Below, one piece after another: positions 12,996 through 24,741 of a stretch of 64,000 bases of DNA; within the stretch, counting starts at the first letter, position 1, and every line of letters begins with the position of its first letter. Origin of the DNA: Rotaria sp. Silwood1 (lineage: Eukaryota; Rotifera; Eurotatoria; Philodinida; Philodinidae); the NCBI GenBank assembly GCA_905250075.1, contig CAJNOP010000677.1, positions 1-64,000 on the forward strand, read 5' to 3'. Below the pieces are notes generated by a model that did no database searches, was not told the DNA's origin, and saw only the letters and a program-made list of their open reading frames with translations. The position numbers were made by a program, and so were the translations under genes.

Positions 12996-14060
12996 AAAAA
13001 AATAATCACTATTCATTCTTTGAGGTATTTGTCAGACAGATTCATAATAAATGCAAACGGACAGGATAAAGTTATGAATATACAACGTAAAAAAAACAAA
13101 CCAATTGATTGTTTTTTGTTTAAGCTACTTTGTTTACGCATATTTGCTAGATGCAACATACAATTATTCACAAGTATAATCATTAGCGTTGCTCATTGGA
13201 CTTTTTGAAATGTGTAAAAAAAAAAAACGAAGAGCATAGAGTTTTCTTTAATTCAATGAATATAGATGGACAAACTTAAGAATGATATCAATACAAATGA
13301 AAAGAGAGTATACGAGGTCCAGTTTCTTCTTTTTTTTATTTTATTTAGAGCATTGCAATTTCCTTAAGAATCATTTTCAATCAAACTGTTGATAATGAAA
13401 ACTTAAATTATACTTTTGTTTTCTTCTTATTATTTATTGTTAAATAGAGCGTGATGATTTGTTCAGAAATATATGTATTTCAATTTTTTTTTCAACGAGT
13501 TTTTACTGAAAAATATCGATGTTGTTTTTGACAAAGAAACAATATTCACTATTCATCCTTCAAGGTGTTCGTATGACAGATTCATGATAAATGCAAACGG
13601 ACAGGATAAAGCTATAGATATAGAACGCAAAAAAAACAACAATTGAATATAAGTTTTTTTGTTTTGCAAGCTAATCATTAATACATATTTGCTGGATGCA
13701 ACATACAATTACTCATTAGTGAAATTATCATGCGCTTCTCTATGTACTATTAGAAATCGATAAAATACGAAGGGCATAGAGTTTGCTTTAATCCAATGAA
13801 TATTGATAGACAAAATTAAGAATGACATCAATACAAATAAAAATCAAGTATATGAGGTCAAATTTGTTTATCTAGGGCATTTCAATCGACTAAAAGATCA
13901 TTTTCAATCAAGCTGTCAATAATGAAAAATTAAAGTATAGTTTTATTTTCTTATTATTATTTAGTGTTAGATAGAGCGTAACGATATGATCAGAAATATT
14001 CATATTTTAATTTTTTTTTTCCATGAGTGTTTTATTGAAGAAATTGCAGTTGTGTTTTCG
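12996..14060. repeat. imperfect tandem duplication of about 540 bp
   Basis: Two diverged direct copies lie next to each other, about 12996-13530 and 13540-14060. Shared landmarks in the same order are CACTATTCAT, AAATGCAAACGGACAGGATA (13052 and 13591), an AACGYAAAAAAAACAA block, GCATATTTGCT/ACATATTTGCT followed by GATGCAACATACAATTA, ATCAATACAAAT, and the terminal TTTTTTTTTC..GAGT. Neither copy encodes a protein, and the frame over 12957-13208 does not hold in the second copy. Confidence 0.8.
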
Positions 14061-14080
14061 GTTATCTACTATTTCTGAAA

Positions 14081-17000
14081 AAAAACAATCAATTTTCGAT
14101 AACTGATAAATTCTGAACTTATTTAATTTGCTAGAAATTTCAACATGAAAAATAAATTTTATAAAATGATATAAAATTACTTTCATAGATTTATTTTATC
14201 ACGTTGAATCTAACAAGAACAGTGTTGAAATTTGAAGAACATAAAAATAAACATAATTTTTCGAGTATTGAAGATTGATCTACTTTTAAGAAAACAAGTT
14301 CTTCGAGAAAAATCGAGATTTATCTTCTAAAAACTTAATCGTAAAAAAATCATTCTTGCCTTTGTCCTTTTAACATAGAATAGTTCATCGAAAACTGTAT
14401 GCTCCTCATACTTTATAGATTTCTCTTAATCAGTAAAGCTGTGTACAATGATTAAAAAATATGAGAAATAAGATATTAAGTATTGTAAATATAAATAGTT
14501 GTTTCTCATGCATGAAAAGAAAACGTATTTTTTTTGTGTTTTTTCGATGCTGTTTCGATAAATTTAGTCACTTATTTTGCATTTATCTTAAATCTTTTTT
14601 ATGAACACTTCTAGAGATGAGTAGTGAATATCATTTACTAGTTTACGAATCAACAATCATAACTTCAATGACATTAGAAGCAAAATATATCAGTAGCTCG
14701 TATTAGTGTATAACGTAACATTTTTGATTGTACTGAATCTTAAGAACAAAAACCAATATTACAAGTAATTTATAACATAAAAAATATCTATTCAACTTGT
14801 TTTGCCTTCATATAGAATGTAACAATTCCAGACGACATAATCGTTAGTCATAGAAAGGCGGCTCTACGATTAGTACATATATATGTGTGAGACAAAATTA
14901 ATCATAGTTATATGAACTTTTCAATAAATCGTGTGTTAGTTACAATTTTAATTTTTCTTGAGTAGTTAATTTTTAGATAATAATATTGATTTATAGACGA
15001 AGAATTTTATTTGTTGCTAACAAAATTTGACTATTATAATTTCGCAAATTATATGAATAACTAAATAACATTTTTTTGATAATGGGAACAAGAGGAATAT
15101 TGAATGAGTGATGAAAATTCAGTAGTTAGTAAATAAATTTTTGTTTTCATATTAACTACATATTTTTGATGTATTCTTTTTAGTTCGTGGACATGGGAAA
15201 ATTGAATGTTTGGTGATAGGTTTTGGAAAAATTTTGCTTTGAAGTATTATTTGACCGAGCAGAGGGTTGATATTGGGCAGTTTCAAAAAGAATAAAATAT
15301 TTCATTAAACGTGTATCTTATAATTATGTTTAATGTAACTTTATTTTGTAAATTCTTGTCTAAATTAATAAGTTCATCTGGTTTATAAATCTATAAAGTA
15401 TAAATATATTATATTCTTAAGTTTTTGTTGACTTATGTTCCAAGAAAAAAAAAAGAACGAAGGATTTTGTAGTTTATGCGTTCTTTGCAGTAAAACAATT
15501 ACTGTCTTTTTTCAAAATTTAACATTCTAAAATATTGTAAAATGTGAATTGACTTGTTCATAAAAATATTTTCAAAATTCATTTTCTCATGTTTCTGTTT
15601 TGGTCTTTAGGTGTGCAGTATTAAAAAGTACAAGAAATATTGAAGAATATTTTATTTTCCTTTTCACATACCGTAATAAACATTGTTAATATACGATCAC
15701 AATCTGTATATCAATACCTATGATCTACTTCTTTATTTCATCTCATGAGAATTATGTGAATGAATGATGAAGAAATGTGTCTCACAATAAATAAAATACG
15801 ACAATCTCTGTATCATTAGTAACAGTAGCTACATCGTGTTTCACATTTAAATCTTGTAGAGATAACTCTAAAAGCTATTTTAATGAAGAATACATTCACA
15901 TTTGATATAATACATTTTGTTAAAGGCAGTAGATATCTGAATTATGTCTTCTTTTAGCCATGCATATGTTGAAACTCATATTTATGCAACGGAATGATAA
16001 ACCTGTAGTAGTTTGTGCTTGTCATTGTATATTTATCGAACTCATGTTACAAAATAATATTGATTCATGTACAGACTATTATGTATGTTCAAAGGATTTC
16101 ATTGAATATATATAATTTCAATAGTAGACATGTACAAAGTTACCCTACCGTTCTCTGCAAGGTACAATAGAGCTGAAGATAAGAATATTGTAAGATACAA
16201 TAGGATAAGAATTAAAAATAAAATGTTTGTTATCAGAATTCAAATATGAAATTTCTCGTACTAAGTTATATGTATCTTCCTCTAGGAATTTTATTTTGTA
16301 TGAAAGTCAGATTGACATAGTGTATTTTGTTGATCAACAGTCAATAACTGTTATATAATTTATACTGTTTGGTAATGATTTTATTACAAGTTTTTTTTTG
16401 TTATTATGTGTTAGTTGCTTTGCTGGAGGAAGTCATTTTGAATGTATATTGTAACTAATATAAGCTAAAAAAAAGGTTGAGTTGGTTGAAAAACTGCTAC
16501 AATCATGCTATATGTAAGAAATTTGAAGGATTTAGAGAAACTTCTAGGTTGCGAAAGATAAAAAAAATGTCGCAAGTTTTTTTTAATAAGTGAATTGATT
16601 GTAAGAACATGCTAGCTTTGTATAAAGCGCGAACAAAAAGATTGATTGTATAATGAATTAAACAACCAATATGAAAGAAGAGAGTCACTACTATTCTGAC
16701 CCAAGTTGTCCTTAGTAGGACTCGTGTTCAAATTTGAGTATAACAATCAAGTGCTTATTGTATAATATTGAAAGTTCTTATGCAGATTGATGACATCCTA
16801 TAGTTGAATTAGAGCTGATTTAAAACTCCGTGAGGACTAATTCAATCTTCGAAAGGCGTCGTCTTCTTAACTCTCATGATGTATGGATCGTTGGTAGACA
16901 GACTTCCTTATCTAAATTTATAAAAATCGAATTTGTATCTATATACTTTTAAAATATATTTGATCTCATTCACGAGGAGAATAAGTGTTATAATTAGAAG

Positions 17001-17500
17001 TATTTGATTGAGTAGTGAGTCAAGAATTTCGTAAAACAGGAGCACTTCAACGTGGCTCTTTAAAGATCGTATTAGTTCATTTTTGGATCTTTTCAGCTAT
17101 AGAAAATTGTAAGGAAAGAACGATTCTTCTCAATACTCTCTTCTGAATTCGCCAATCTCTAAAAACACTTCAGTGACTATTGCAAACTACACATTTCTTC
17201 GACGACTAGAGCTTGTCGAGTCGCAATGTTTAACATCTGGATTCAGACCGATCGAGTGTGGATGTAGCTCTTCAGATTATCCATACTCTCGAATATGAAT
17301 CTTTTCTAGCTTTCACTCATCTCAAAAACAATTTATCGTTTGGCAAATTTTCTTTCTGAGATGTGCGAAACGATTCTGCGTAACTAAATGTATAGTTATA
17401 ACATACAAATTTTCATGTAAAATCCAATAAAATGTTCATATCTCTTTTCATACTCATATCAAACATCAGATAATGCAACAAAATAATTATAATTGAATAG
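14081..17500. other. AT-rich intergenic DNA
   Basis: No gene, splice-framed exon or RNA gene could be supported. The DNA is A/T-rich with short homopolymers. It ends at the start of the GTGTACTC-headed repeat block. Confidence 0.55.
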
Positions 17501-17507
17501 TCCATAG

Positions 17508-18280
17508 TTTTTGTGTACTCAAAAAGTGAGTACACTCTAGAATCGGTCAGTATGTCCGTCCGGCCGTTAACACGATAACTTTTGAAAGGAGAGTCCAATC
17601 GCGATGAAATTTTCTACACAGTTCAGTCTTAACAATGTCTCGGTCGAGTTCGAAGATGGGAAGAATTGGCTGAACCATTCTTGAGTTATTGCAAAAATAC
17701 TCATTTTTTCCTATGGCTTCCTATGCGAAAATCGACCCATCCCCGCTTTCGTAAAAAACTTTTCCTATCATAGTCAAATAAAACCGCAACTATTATATAC
17801 CATTCGATAGAGAATTTCACGAGCTACAAAATGGTATATAAAGCATTAAAAATTTGAGCTCAAACTTTTGGGCCAAGGAAAGATTTTTTTGAGAAAATAG
17901 CGATATTTCATAAAGGTTGGCGAAAGCAAGTCGGGGTCGAGGAATCTGAATTTGAAGTCAGATTTTGAAAATTTTGAACTCCATTGTTTGGGTGAAAGAA
18001 AGGATTTTTTAAGAAAATAACGATATTTTATAAAGGTTGACGAAAGTAAGTCGGGGTCGGTGAATCCGAATCTGAAGTCAGATTTTGAAAATTCTGAACA
18101 AAAGTTGTTGGGTTAACGAATCGTTTCTTCACTTTTTTATCTCATAACTTACTTACTTGGGTGTGGTGAATTTATAGATTAAACTGTTTTCTGTCCAATT
18201 GAGACCTTCTTTAGCTCAAAGAACCAAACCGTTCACGAGACAAGGTTAAAATGCCAAGCATACACTGAAGATAGTTAATT
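17508..18280. repeat. dispersed repeat, copy 1 ('GTGTACTC palindrome' family)
   Basis: Starts with the palindrome GTGTACTCAAAAAGTGAGTA (followed by CAC). It is followed by TGTCCGTCCGGCCGTTAACA, a TCTACACAG..CAATGTCTCGGTCGAGTTCGAAGAT block, then CCATTCGATAG and CTACAAAATG. The same order recurs at 18283 and 19372, so this is a repeat family. No reading frame is conserved among copies. Short frames that appear in it (for example at 17413-17598) are by-products. Confidence 0.85.
17862..18110. repeat. two tandem copies of a 123-bp unit inside repeat copy 1
   Basis: Two adjacent near-identical units share AAGGATTTTTT/AAGATTTTTTTGAGAAAATA, CGATATTT.ATAAAGGTTG, CGAAAG.AAGTCGGGGTCG and GAAGTCAGATTTTGAAAATT in the same order. 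They diverge only by scattered substitutions. Confidence 0.8.
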
Positions 18281-18439
18281 TTTAGTGTACTCAAAAAGTG
18301 AGTACACTACTAAAATCGGTCTGTGTGTCCGTCCGGCCGTTAACACGATAACTTTCGAAAGAAGAGTCAGATTGCGATGAAATTTTCTACACAGCTTAGT
18401 CTTGACAATATCTCGGTCGAGTTCGAAGATGAGAAGGAT

Positions 18440-19181
18440 GGGACAAATACACTTATCGACCCCCCTCATCTATTGACTTAGTTCGACTAATTAGACCCTG
18501 GGGAGTTCATTAAAAGTATTCCCAAAGGTCCCAGACCGATAGTTTAGGAGACATGTGAAAAATTAGACTTGAGTTTAAAATTGCATAAACGATTTATTTT
18601 TTGAAATAAAATGTAGTAAGTGTATCAAACAAACAGTTAAATAATTAAAAATCACTAGGTCCCCACTCAGGGTCGGTCATGTGGGTGTGGGGTGGGGGTG
18701 GGGATGTGGGTGTGGGTGTGTGGGTATGTTAATCTTTTCTTGAGGTACAGCCACACCTACCCACACCCATACACTCACCCACACCCACACCCACACCCAT
18801 ACCCATACCCACACTCACCCACACCCACACCCACACCCATACCCATACCCACACTCACCCACACCCACACCCACACCCATACCCATACCCACACTCACCC
18901 ACACCCACAGATGACACATACGACAAACATATGAATCTTTTTTTCTTTCGTTTTATTGATTTAGATATTTTTCTTCTTGTGATATTGTTTGGATATTTTT
19001 CTCCTACGGTTGATTCGACTCTGGCGCTATCTATTTTCAAGTTTTTAAAATTAGGTTATCTCTTAAACTATTGATCTGGGACCTTTGGGAATACTTTTAA
19101 TGAACTCCCCAGGGTCTAATTAGTCGAATTAAGTCAATAGATGAGGATGGGGGGAGGGGGGTCGATAAATGTATTTGTCGC
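18440..19181. mobile_element. non-autonomous DNA transposon-like element with long TIRs and 8-bp target duplication
   Basis: The left end GGGACAAATACACTTATCGA and the right end (reverse complement GCGACAAATACATTTATCGA) begin inverted repeats of about 110 bp. The repeats include TTCGACTAATTAGACCCTGG, GAGTTCATTAAAAGTATTCC and CAAAGGTCCCAGA. The 8-bp direct repeat AGAAGGAT flanks it (18432-18439 and 19182-19189), and the host repeat is cleanly interrupted there. No transposase is encoded. The interior is a large telomere-like GT/AC hairpin. The 8-bp duplication is what hAT or P elements make, but the terminal bases are not classic hAT, so the superfamily is left open. Confidence 0.85.
18680..18908. 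repeat. telomere-like inverted hairpin, large copy
   Basis: The G-rich arm (repeated GTGTGGG) covers 18680-18727. A loop with TTAATCTTTTCTTGAGG follows, then a long C-rich arm of CACACCC units to 18908. The C-rich arm contains a 60-bp higher-order unit repeated about three times (ACACTCACCCACACCCACAC spacing). It lies at the centre of the 18440-19181 element. Frames reading His-Thr or Val-Trp repeats through it are not genes. Confidence 0.85.
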
Positions 19182-19371
19182 AGAAGGATCCGCTAAGAAA
19201 TGGCTGAGTTATCGAAAAAATTGTGATTTTTGACCAGACCATCCCTGAGGAGGGGTACGGGAATTTTTCGAAAAAAAATTTTTTGCTCATACTTATTCAC
19301 AAAATACGTAAATCGACTCAGTTTTTAACGCTGATTCTGAATCTGATATTAGTTTTGAACTGAATCATAGT

Positions 19372-19720
19372 TTTGTGTACTCAAAAAGTGAATACACTAT
19401 AGAATAGTCAGTGTGTCCGTCCGTCCGGTTGGCTGTTTACATGATAACTTTTGACAGCAGAGTCAGATTGCGATGAAACTTTCTACACAGCTTAGTCTTG
19501 ACAATGTCTCGGTCGAGTTCGAAGATGAGAAGGATCGGCCGAGCCGTTCCTGAGTTATTACAAAAATACCCATTTTTCCCTATAGCTTTCTGTGGAAAAA
19601 TGGACCCATCGCGACTTTCGTAAAAGACTTTTCCTATCATAGTCAATTAAAACCCCAACTATTATATACCATTCGATAGGGAATTTCAAGAACTACAAAA
19701 TGATATATAAAACATAAAGA
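19372..19720. repeat. dispersed repeat, copy 3
   Basis: Same landmark order as copies 1 and 2: GTGTACTCAAAAAGTGAATA, TGTCCGTCCGTCCGG, GATAACTTTTGA, TTTCTACACAGCTTAGTCTT, CGGTCGAGTTCGAAGATGAG, then CCATTCGATAGGGAATTTCA. It is uninterrupted and serves as the reference for the empty insertion site in copy 2. Confidence 0.8.
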
Positions 19721-20686
19721 AACAAGAAGATTGACTTACCAATGACAAGGACAATTAAAGAGAACTAGGTTATATTTTGGTCCACGATCTAATTGATCCA
19801 CAAATAGAGCTTTATCTTCCGGTCACACTGATGATACTTCGAGGTTTTCAGATATGGAGAACTCGAATGTGTACTGCACTTCCATCGAAATACTATTAGT
19901 TGCGCAGTGACCAATAGAAATGAAGTTATAGGAAAAACGACTTTCTTAGGGTAAATCAAGGGAAAGAGTTCAAACTTGAGCTGTATTTGGCCCATGTCCT
20001 ATTGGTTTGGCAACGCACAATAGAAATCAACATTTTAAATGGTAGATTTCACAGTATAATTTTGATATTCAGACAGTCTAGGATGATTGATTTGTATGAT
20101 TCACTTTTTGAAGTACACATAACTCTCAGATTTAAATCCGAAGTTTCCGCATTTTTTATTATATAAATAATTTGCTATCTAAATTCGTGCTTAAAATAAG
20201 TTTTGTATTGTTATTCTTGAGAATAAAATTAATTTTTATAAATTTGATAAATAATAACAAGTACAGAAAATTATCGAATATTTATTGGATTATGAAACTT
20301 TATTAAAAATTCAAGTATACTTTTACAAAATTATTATTTTTTTTTTAATATACAGACACAAAATAAAACGAAAATAAAATAAGTGAAAATGATTGTAATC
20401 AGTTCACCGGCTTCATTTATTTTAATGCTAGATTTTTTTAATATCTAGTTTATATTAGTATTTTACATAAATAATAATAATTCATATTTATTATGTTTTT
20501 GCTCGTTTATATACAATTGTACAAGTTTGAACTAAAATAGAAATATTTTAAAAATGAATTCATTATAAATATAAAAACCTGTAGTATCATCAGTATTTGT
20601 TAAATATCGTTTTGAAGCTTTTTCTAAAAAGAAAACAAAAAAAAAATCAAAAATTCATTCGATATCTTCAATCAATTTTTTTTTTT
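19721..20686. other. AT-rich intergenic DNA
   Basis: Nothing coding could be supported. The last 300 bases are the 3' flank of the minus-strand gene ending at 20687. Confidence 0.5.
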
Positions 20687-23600
20687 CTAATTACTTTTTC
20701 GAATAAAATCCGATAGACAAATTGTATCTAGACAATCACAATTATTATCTTTAAGAATACAAAATAAACGTGGTGATAATGATTCATGTTGTGCTGAATG
20801 TAATTTTATTGTTGATTGTTCATCAAGTTGATATAATTTTTCAGATTCTTTTAATTTATTCCATAAAGTTGTCATTGGTAGATCTAATCTATATAAAAAA
20901 AAAAACATATATAATAATAATTAAAATTATATATTCAATTTGTATTACTCAAAATCGCCTTCCAATGTTAAATTACTTTCATTTATATCAAATACAATTG
21001 GATTAACTGATTGTGAATCACGTGTACAATTTTTTGGTAAAAATCCTTTATCACGATGTTTATACCAAGTTCGCTTTCCATTTTCTAATTTTTCCGAAAC
21101 CACAAAAATAGCAAGACATATATTGTGTTTATTTCGAAAAGATTTTGGAATCTAAAAAAACAATAAACGAAATTTATATAAAATCTATGTGTAAATTTTG
21201 TATAGAAAAGAAAAAACAACAGCTACTCAAATATGAATACAAAGTGTGCTGTAAAAAAAAAATAATACTTCGCCGTAAATTTAGAAATATTTACATAATC
21301 AAATTTATTCGTTCAACTACAGTTATAAATCCTGTTCATATGTCATGAAATCTAATCATAATATATTCTCATGTATCAGAAAATTTGACATTTGTAATAT
21401 GTACTATTTGAAGCGATTATAGTTGACTTGTGCGTGTGTGTCTCAATTTCGCTCTCATGTTTAGAATGTGTTTTTTGAATTCAATAGCTTTCGTCAGCTT
21501 CAAAGAAATTTTATCAATATCTATAATGAGGAAATGTTTTCAAATGTCAAATTGCTTTTTGAGACAAATTATGTGTATTATGTAGGTTTTAATGAGTTAT
21601 GAATACTTTGAAAAGACTTTAAGTTTATTGTTGCTGAAATACTGTATTCTTAACGTAATTTCTAGCAGGATACTGCGATCTTCTCAGAAACGTTTGGAAT
21701 TTCGACTTGAAACTTTGCATAGAGACAGATCTTAATTAGAATATTCTATTATGAAAATTTCAGATTTTTTGATTCCGTCTATTATGGCATAAGAGCATTG
21801 GTGTTAGCCGTTGTGGATAAGCAACGTGAAAAGCATGTTTTCATCATAGCTATATCTTAGAATAAAAGCACTCAAAAGATTTATAACTTTTACGATAAAC
21901 TACTCACCTGAGCTTGATCCTCTAGGTATCTATATCTCATTCGAACCCAAATGATGCGCATAGTTTCAACTCTAAAACGATTTGACACTTAGAAACGCTC
22001 CCTCTAAACATGCTAGACATACTGTACATCATGCACTTGGAAGCTGACATGTTATATTCACTCCTAAATAGTACAGACACTCGTAATTTAAATAAAGAAT
22101 AACATAGTAATCTTGAATGTCACTACTGAACTACGAATGTGAAAATTGTTTATTCTTATATTCTAAACGCAGTGGTGTAGCCATGAATTTTTGAGTCATG
22201 GGCAATTCATCAGCCGAACTACTTTGAGTTACGGGCACCTAAGGGCAACCGTTATGATTTCAAAAATATCTATGGGCAATAACTGTTCAAGCACTGCATA
22301 GCTCAATAATTCCATGGGCAATAACTTTTGGAGCTATGGACAATTGTCCAATGGTCCTACCCCTGGCTACGCCCCACTGTCTAAACGTTAAAACTAGTAT
22401 ATATGACGATGAAAGTACAGTTATGAATGATAGAACTACATGAGTAAACAAAAGTGAAAATTTGTATAAAAGAAAAATCGAAGTAATAATATCGATATCA
22501 TTAGAATGTCTTATAAATCAATAAGACTCCGAAAAGATCTTTCAATGATTTTACTTGATTTCAAAATCTTCTAATAGAGAAATTCGCTGTAATCTTCACT
22601 TACATTAAGTTTATAAAATAAAAATATATATTACATGTTCATAAATGTGTTTTTTTTTATAATGATTTGTAATTGATTAATTCTTATTTGCATATGACTA
22701 ATTGCGAAATATTCTAGAAAAAAAACATAGACGAAAATACATAAGGTCAAAATATTCAACCAAATTGGTTATTTGCAATTTGTATGTGCATAAAAAAACA
22801 ATGTATCAATATTTAGTCAATAGACTAAGACATATTTCAATAATAATACATATTATTTTAGTGCGTAGAGTTAGATAACATCAAAGAGAAAATTCGTGTC
22901 ATCATAAAAATCTCATTTGATATTACTTACGCGAATTTTTGGCCATACTGAACACATTTTTTGTTCTGCTGTTTTAATACCTTGTATACGAGTAATATAT
23001 CCATTCGGTTTTGTTTCTTCTTTTTGATTGAATTTATCAGATTTATAAATATCTTTTTGTTCAGGTTTAACATCAAGTGAAAAATACAAACGATTATATT
23101 CAATATTTAATTGTTCATTTGGTTGTATTGAATTTTGAAATTTATTTAAATGTTGAATTGAATATAAAGAATTATTTTGTAAAGGTATTGAATCTCCAAC
23201 TATAATAAATAAATAAATAAATAAAATACAAATATATTGTCTTAAATATATTACCTTCAATAGGTTCTAATGAATCATTACGAATAAATATATCTGACAA
23301 AAAAAAATTTCAATATAATTATTTCAAAAAATTGATATGTAATATGTCAAAGCTTACTTTGATCTGATTGACTTTCAGAAAGTAATGCATTGAAGAAATC
23401 TGTAACATGAGAATCATTTAAATCGTTCGAAGAAAAATCTATCAAGAATAAAAATTTCTTAATTTTAATTTAAAAATAAGAAAAATATTCAATCGTACTA
23501 GAATCAATTATATTTTCATTTGGATATGTATTTAATGATTCATCATTATTAATATTATTATCATTTGTATATGTTGTATCAAGAAGAGTATCTATAATGA

Positions 23601-24279
23601 ATAAATAATTCGATTTTTAGACAAAAAAAAACAAAACAAAACAAATCTTACTTGTATCAATTGATTCTTTAGTAAGCAATGCATTTAATAAATCTTGTTC
23701 TTGACAATCATTATTATTGATTATATTGTTATGTATTGGTAAATCTAGAGAAAAAAATTTTTTTTAATTAATTTTTCTTTTTTTTTTTTTTTATAAAATG
23801 TTACTTGATTGAGATAATGTTTCATGAATTATTGTTTTTGATGAGTCATCAGAACCTGTTTCATTACATTGAACTCCTGATGAAAAAAAAAAAAAAACTA
23901 TTATCTATATTATTCTTTATTAATGTTAAAATTTATTTATACCAGATTGTGTATCATGATCAGAATTTTCATCTGTAGTATCAATAACATATAATTCAAC
24001 AAAATGTAATATATTTTCAATACTTTGATTATTAATAGATGATTTCAATTGAAATGGATTCCATCCATAATCTAATACATTTTGATTAAGTTTAATGAAT
24101 TTTTTATGTTCATTATTGTAGAATGTAAGATAATATGATTTTGGTAAATGAGAACCAAATAAATCACGTATATGTTCATGAATTTGATCAATATTTGATT
24201 GATTATTTAAACTTGTTGTATGTCGTTTATCACAACCACAATTAATATATGTGTTGATTGTTTGGTGGGATAAAGTCAT
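20687..24279 (-). CDS. unrecognised multi-exon protein, paralogue A
   Basis: Nine exons join in phase on the minus strand: 24279-23943, 23876-23805, 23744-23652, 23591-23499, 23438-23358, 23293-23255, 23199-22931, 21151-20949 and 20888-20687, giving 462 residues. I do not recognise the family. Residues 1-112 form a small module (start MTLSHQTINTYINCGC) that looks ubiquitin- or PB1-like. Residues about 113-238 are acidic, Asn/Ser-rich and built from similar small exons, two of which share a F/L-NALL core (LLNALLTKES and FFNALLSESQSD). The C-terminal 225 residues are conserved with paralogue B: LYFSLDVKP, DIYKSDKF, TRIQGIKT, TWYKHRDKGFLP, NPIVFDINESNLT and CLSDFIRKSN. The 1.78-kb intron 21152-22930 holds a MITE. 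Compared with B it ends before the basic C-terminal exons. The function is unknown; a nuclear or regulatory role is only a guess from paralogue B's basic tail. Confidence 0.85.
22170..22379. mobile_element. hAT-type MITE inside an intron
   Basis: The 210-bp element starts CAGTGGTGTAGCCATG and ends CCTGGCTACGCCCCACTG, imperfect terminal inverted repeats of the CAGTGG..GTAGCC type. The 8-bp direct repeat TCTAAACG flanks it exactly (22162-22169 and 22380-22387). CAGTG ends and an 8-bp duplication are characteristic of hAT elements. There is no coding capacity. A second, shorter copy is at 25868-26011. Confidence 0.9.
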
Positions 24280-24383
24280 TTAAAACGTGTCCTTCAATTG
24301 GTACGATAGAAAAATGGTTTAAGGTTGGAAAACATTACCACGCGCAGAATATAACGAAAAATTTCGAACTAGGAATATTCTAA

Positions 24384-24732
24384 GGGTAATAATAATCGGG
24401 TGAATTTTTGGCCTACGCGAACCTAAAAAATATTATTCGTTTGTTTTTCTGTTCGTATGAAACATCTGCAGAACGAAAAGAAAATAACCAATTATTTTCG
24501 TAGGCCTACGTAGGCCGTAGGTCAAAAATTCGGGGTAATAATAAATGGCCAAAAATGAAACCGAAAACCGAAAGGATCGAAAAACATGCGATTGGTTATC
24601 ATTCGTTTGAATCATCTATAAATATGATTCAGATGGATGATAGCCAATCACATGTTTTTCGGTCCTTTCGGTTTTTGGCTTCATTTTCGGCCATTTATTA
24701 TTACCCAAAAATTCGGCCGATTATTATTACCC
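24384..24732. mobile_element. nested palindromic element with 9-bp target duplication
   Basis: Ends are GGGTAATAATAATCGG and its exact inverse CCGATTATTATTACCC, flanked by the 9-bp direct repeat ATATTCTAA (24375-24383 and 24733-24741). Inside lies a second near-perfect palindrome (about 24530-24732; arms contain GGTAATAATAAATGGCC and CCGAAAGG.TCGAAAAACAT). A third, GGCCTACG..CGTAGGCC, sits in the left arm. A 9-bp duplication is typical of Mutator-like elements. It lies about 100 bp upstream of the start of paralogue A. Frames across it are palindrome by-products. Confidence 0.85.
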
Positions 24733-24741
24733 ATATTCTAA

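Larger units (their letters stand above)
18283..19369. repeat. dispersed repeat, copy 2, split by an insertion
   Basis: The copy begins with the same GTGTACTC...GAGTACAC palindrome and runs to GAGTTCGAAGATGAGAAGGAT at 18439. Copy 3 continues there with GGCCGAGCC...CTGAGTTAT, but this copy is interrupted by the 742-bp element at 18440-19181. It resumes at 19182 with AGAAGGATCCGCTAAG...CTGAGTTAT. The interruption shows the element inserted after the repeat was in place. Confidence 0.8.

Noticed and set aside
12614..13208. Two open frames of 79 and 83 codons
   Set aside because: They lie in or beside the tandem duplication, are not preserved in its second copy, and have AT-driven composition.
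18680..18925. A true chromosome end or a CRISPR-like array
   Set aside because: Unique genes lie on both sides, the tract is inverted, and there are no unique spacers of constant length. It is interstitial telomere-like DNA inside a transposon-like element.
18692..18934. Open frames of His-Thr-Pro or Val-Trp repeats over the GT-rich tract (also at 60830-61163)
   Set aside because: They arise from the six-base periodicity of the telomere-like repeat on either strand. There is no start context, splice site or homologous protein.
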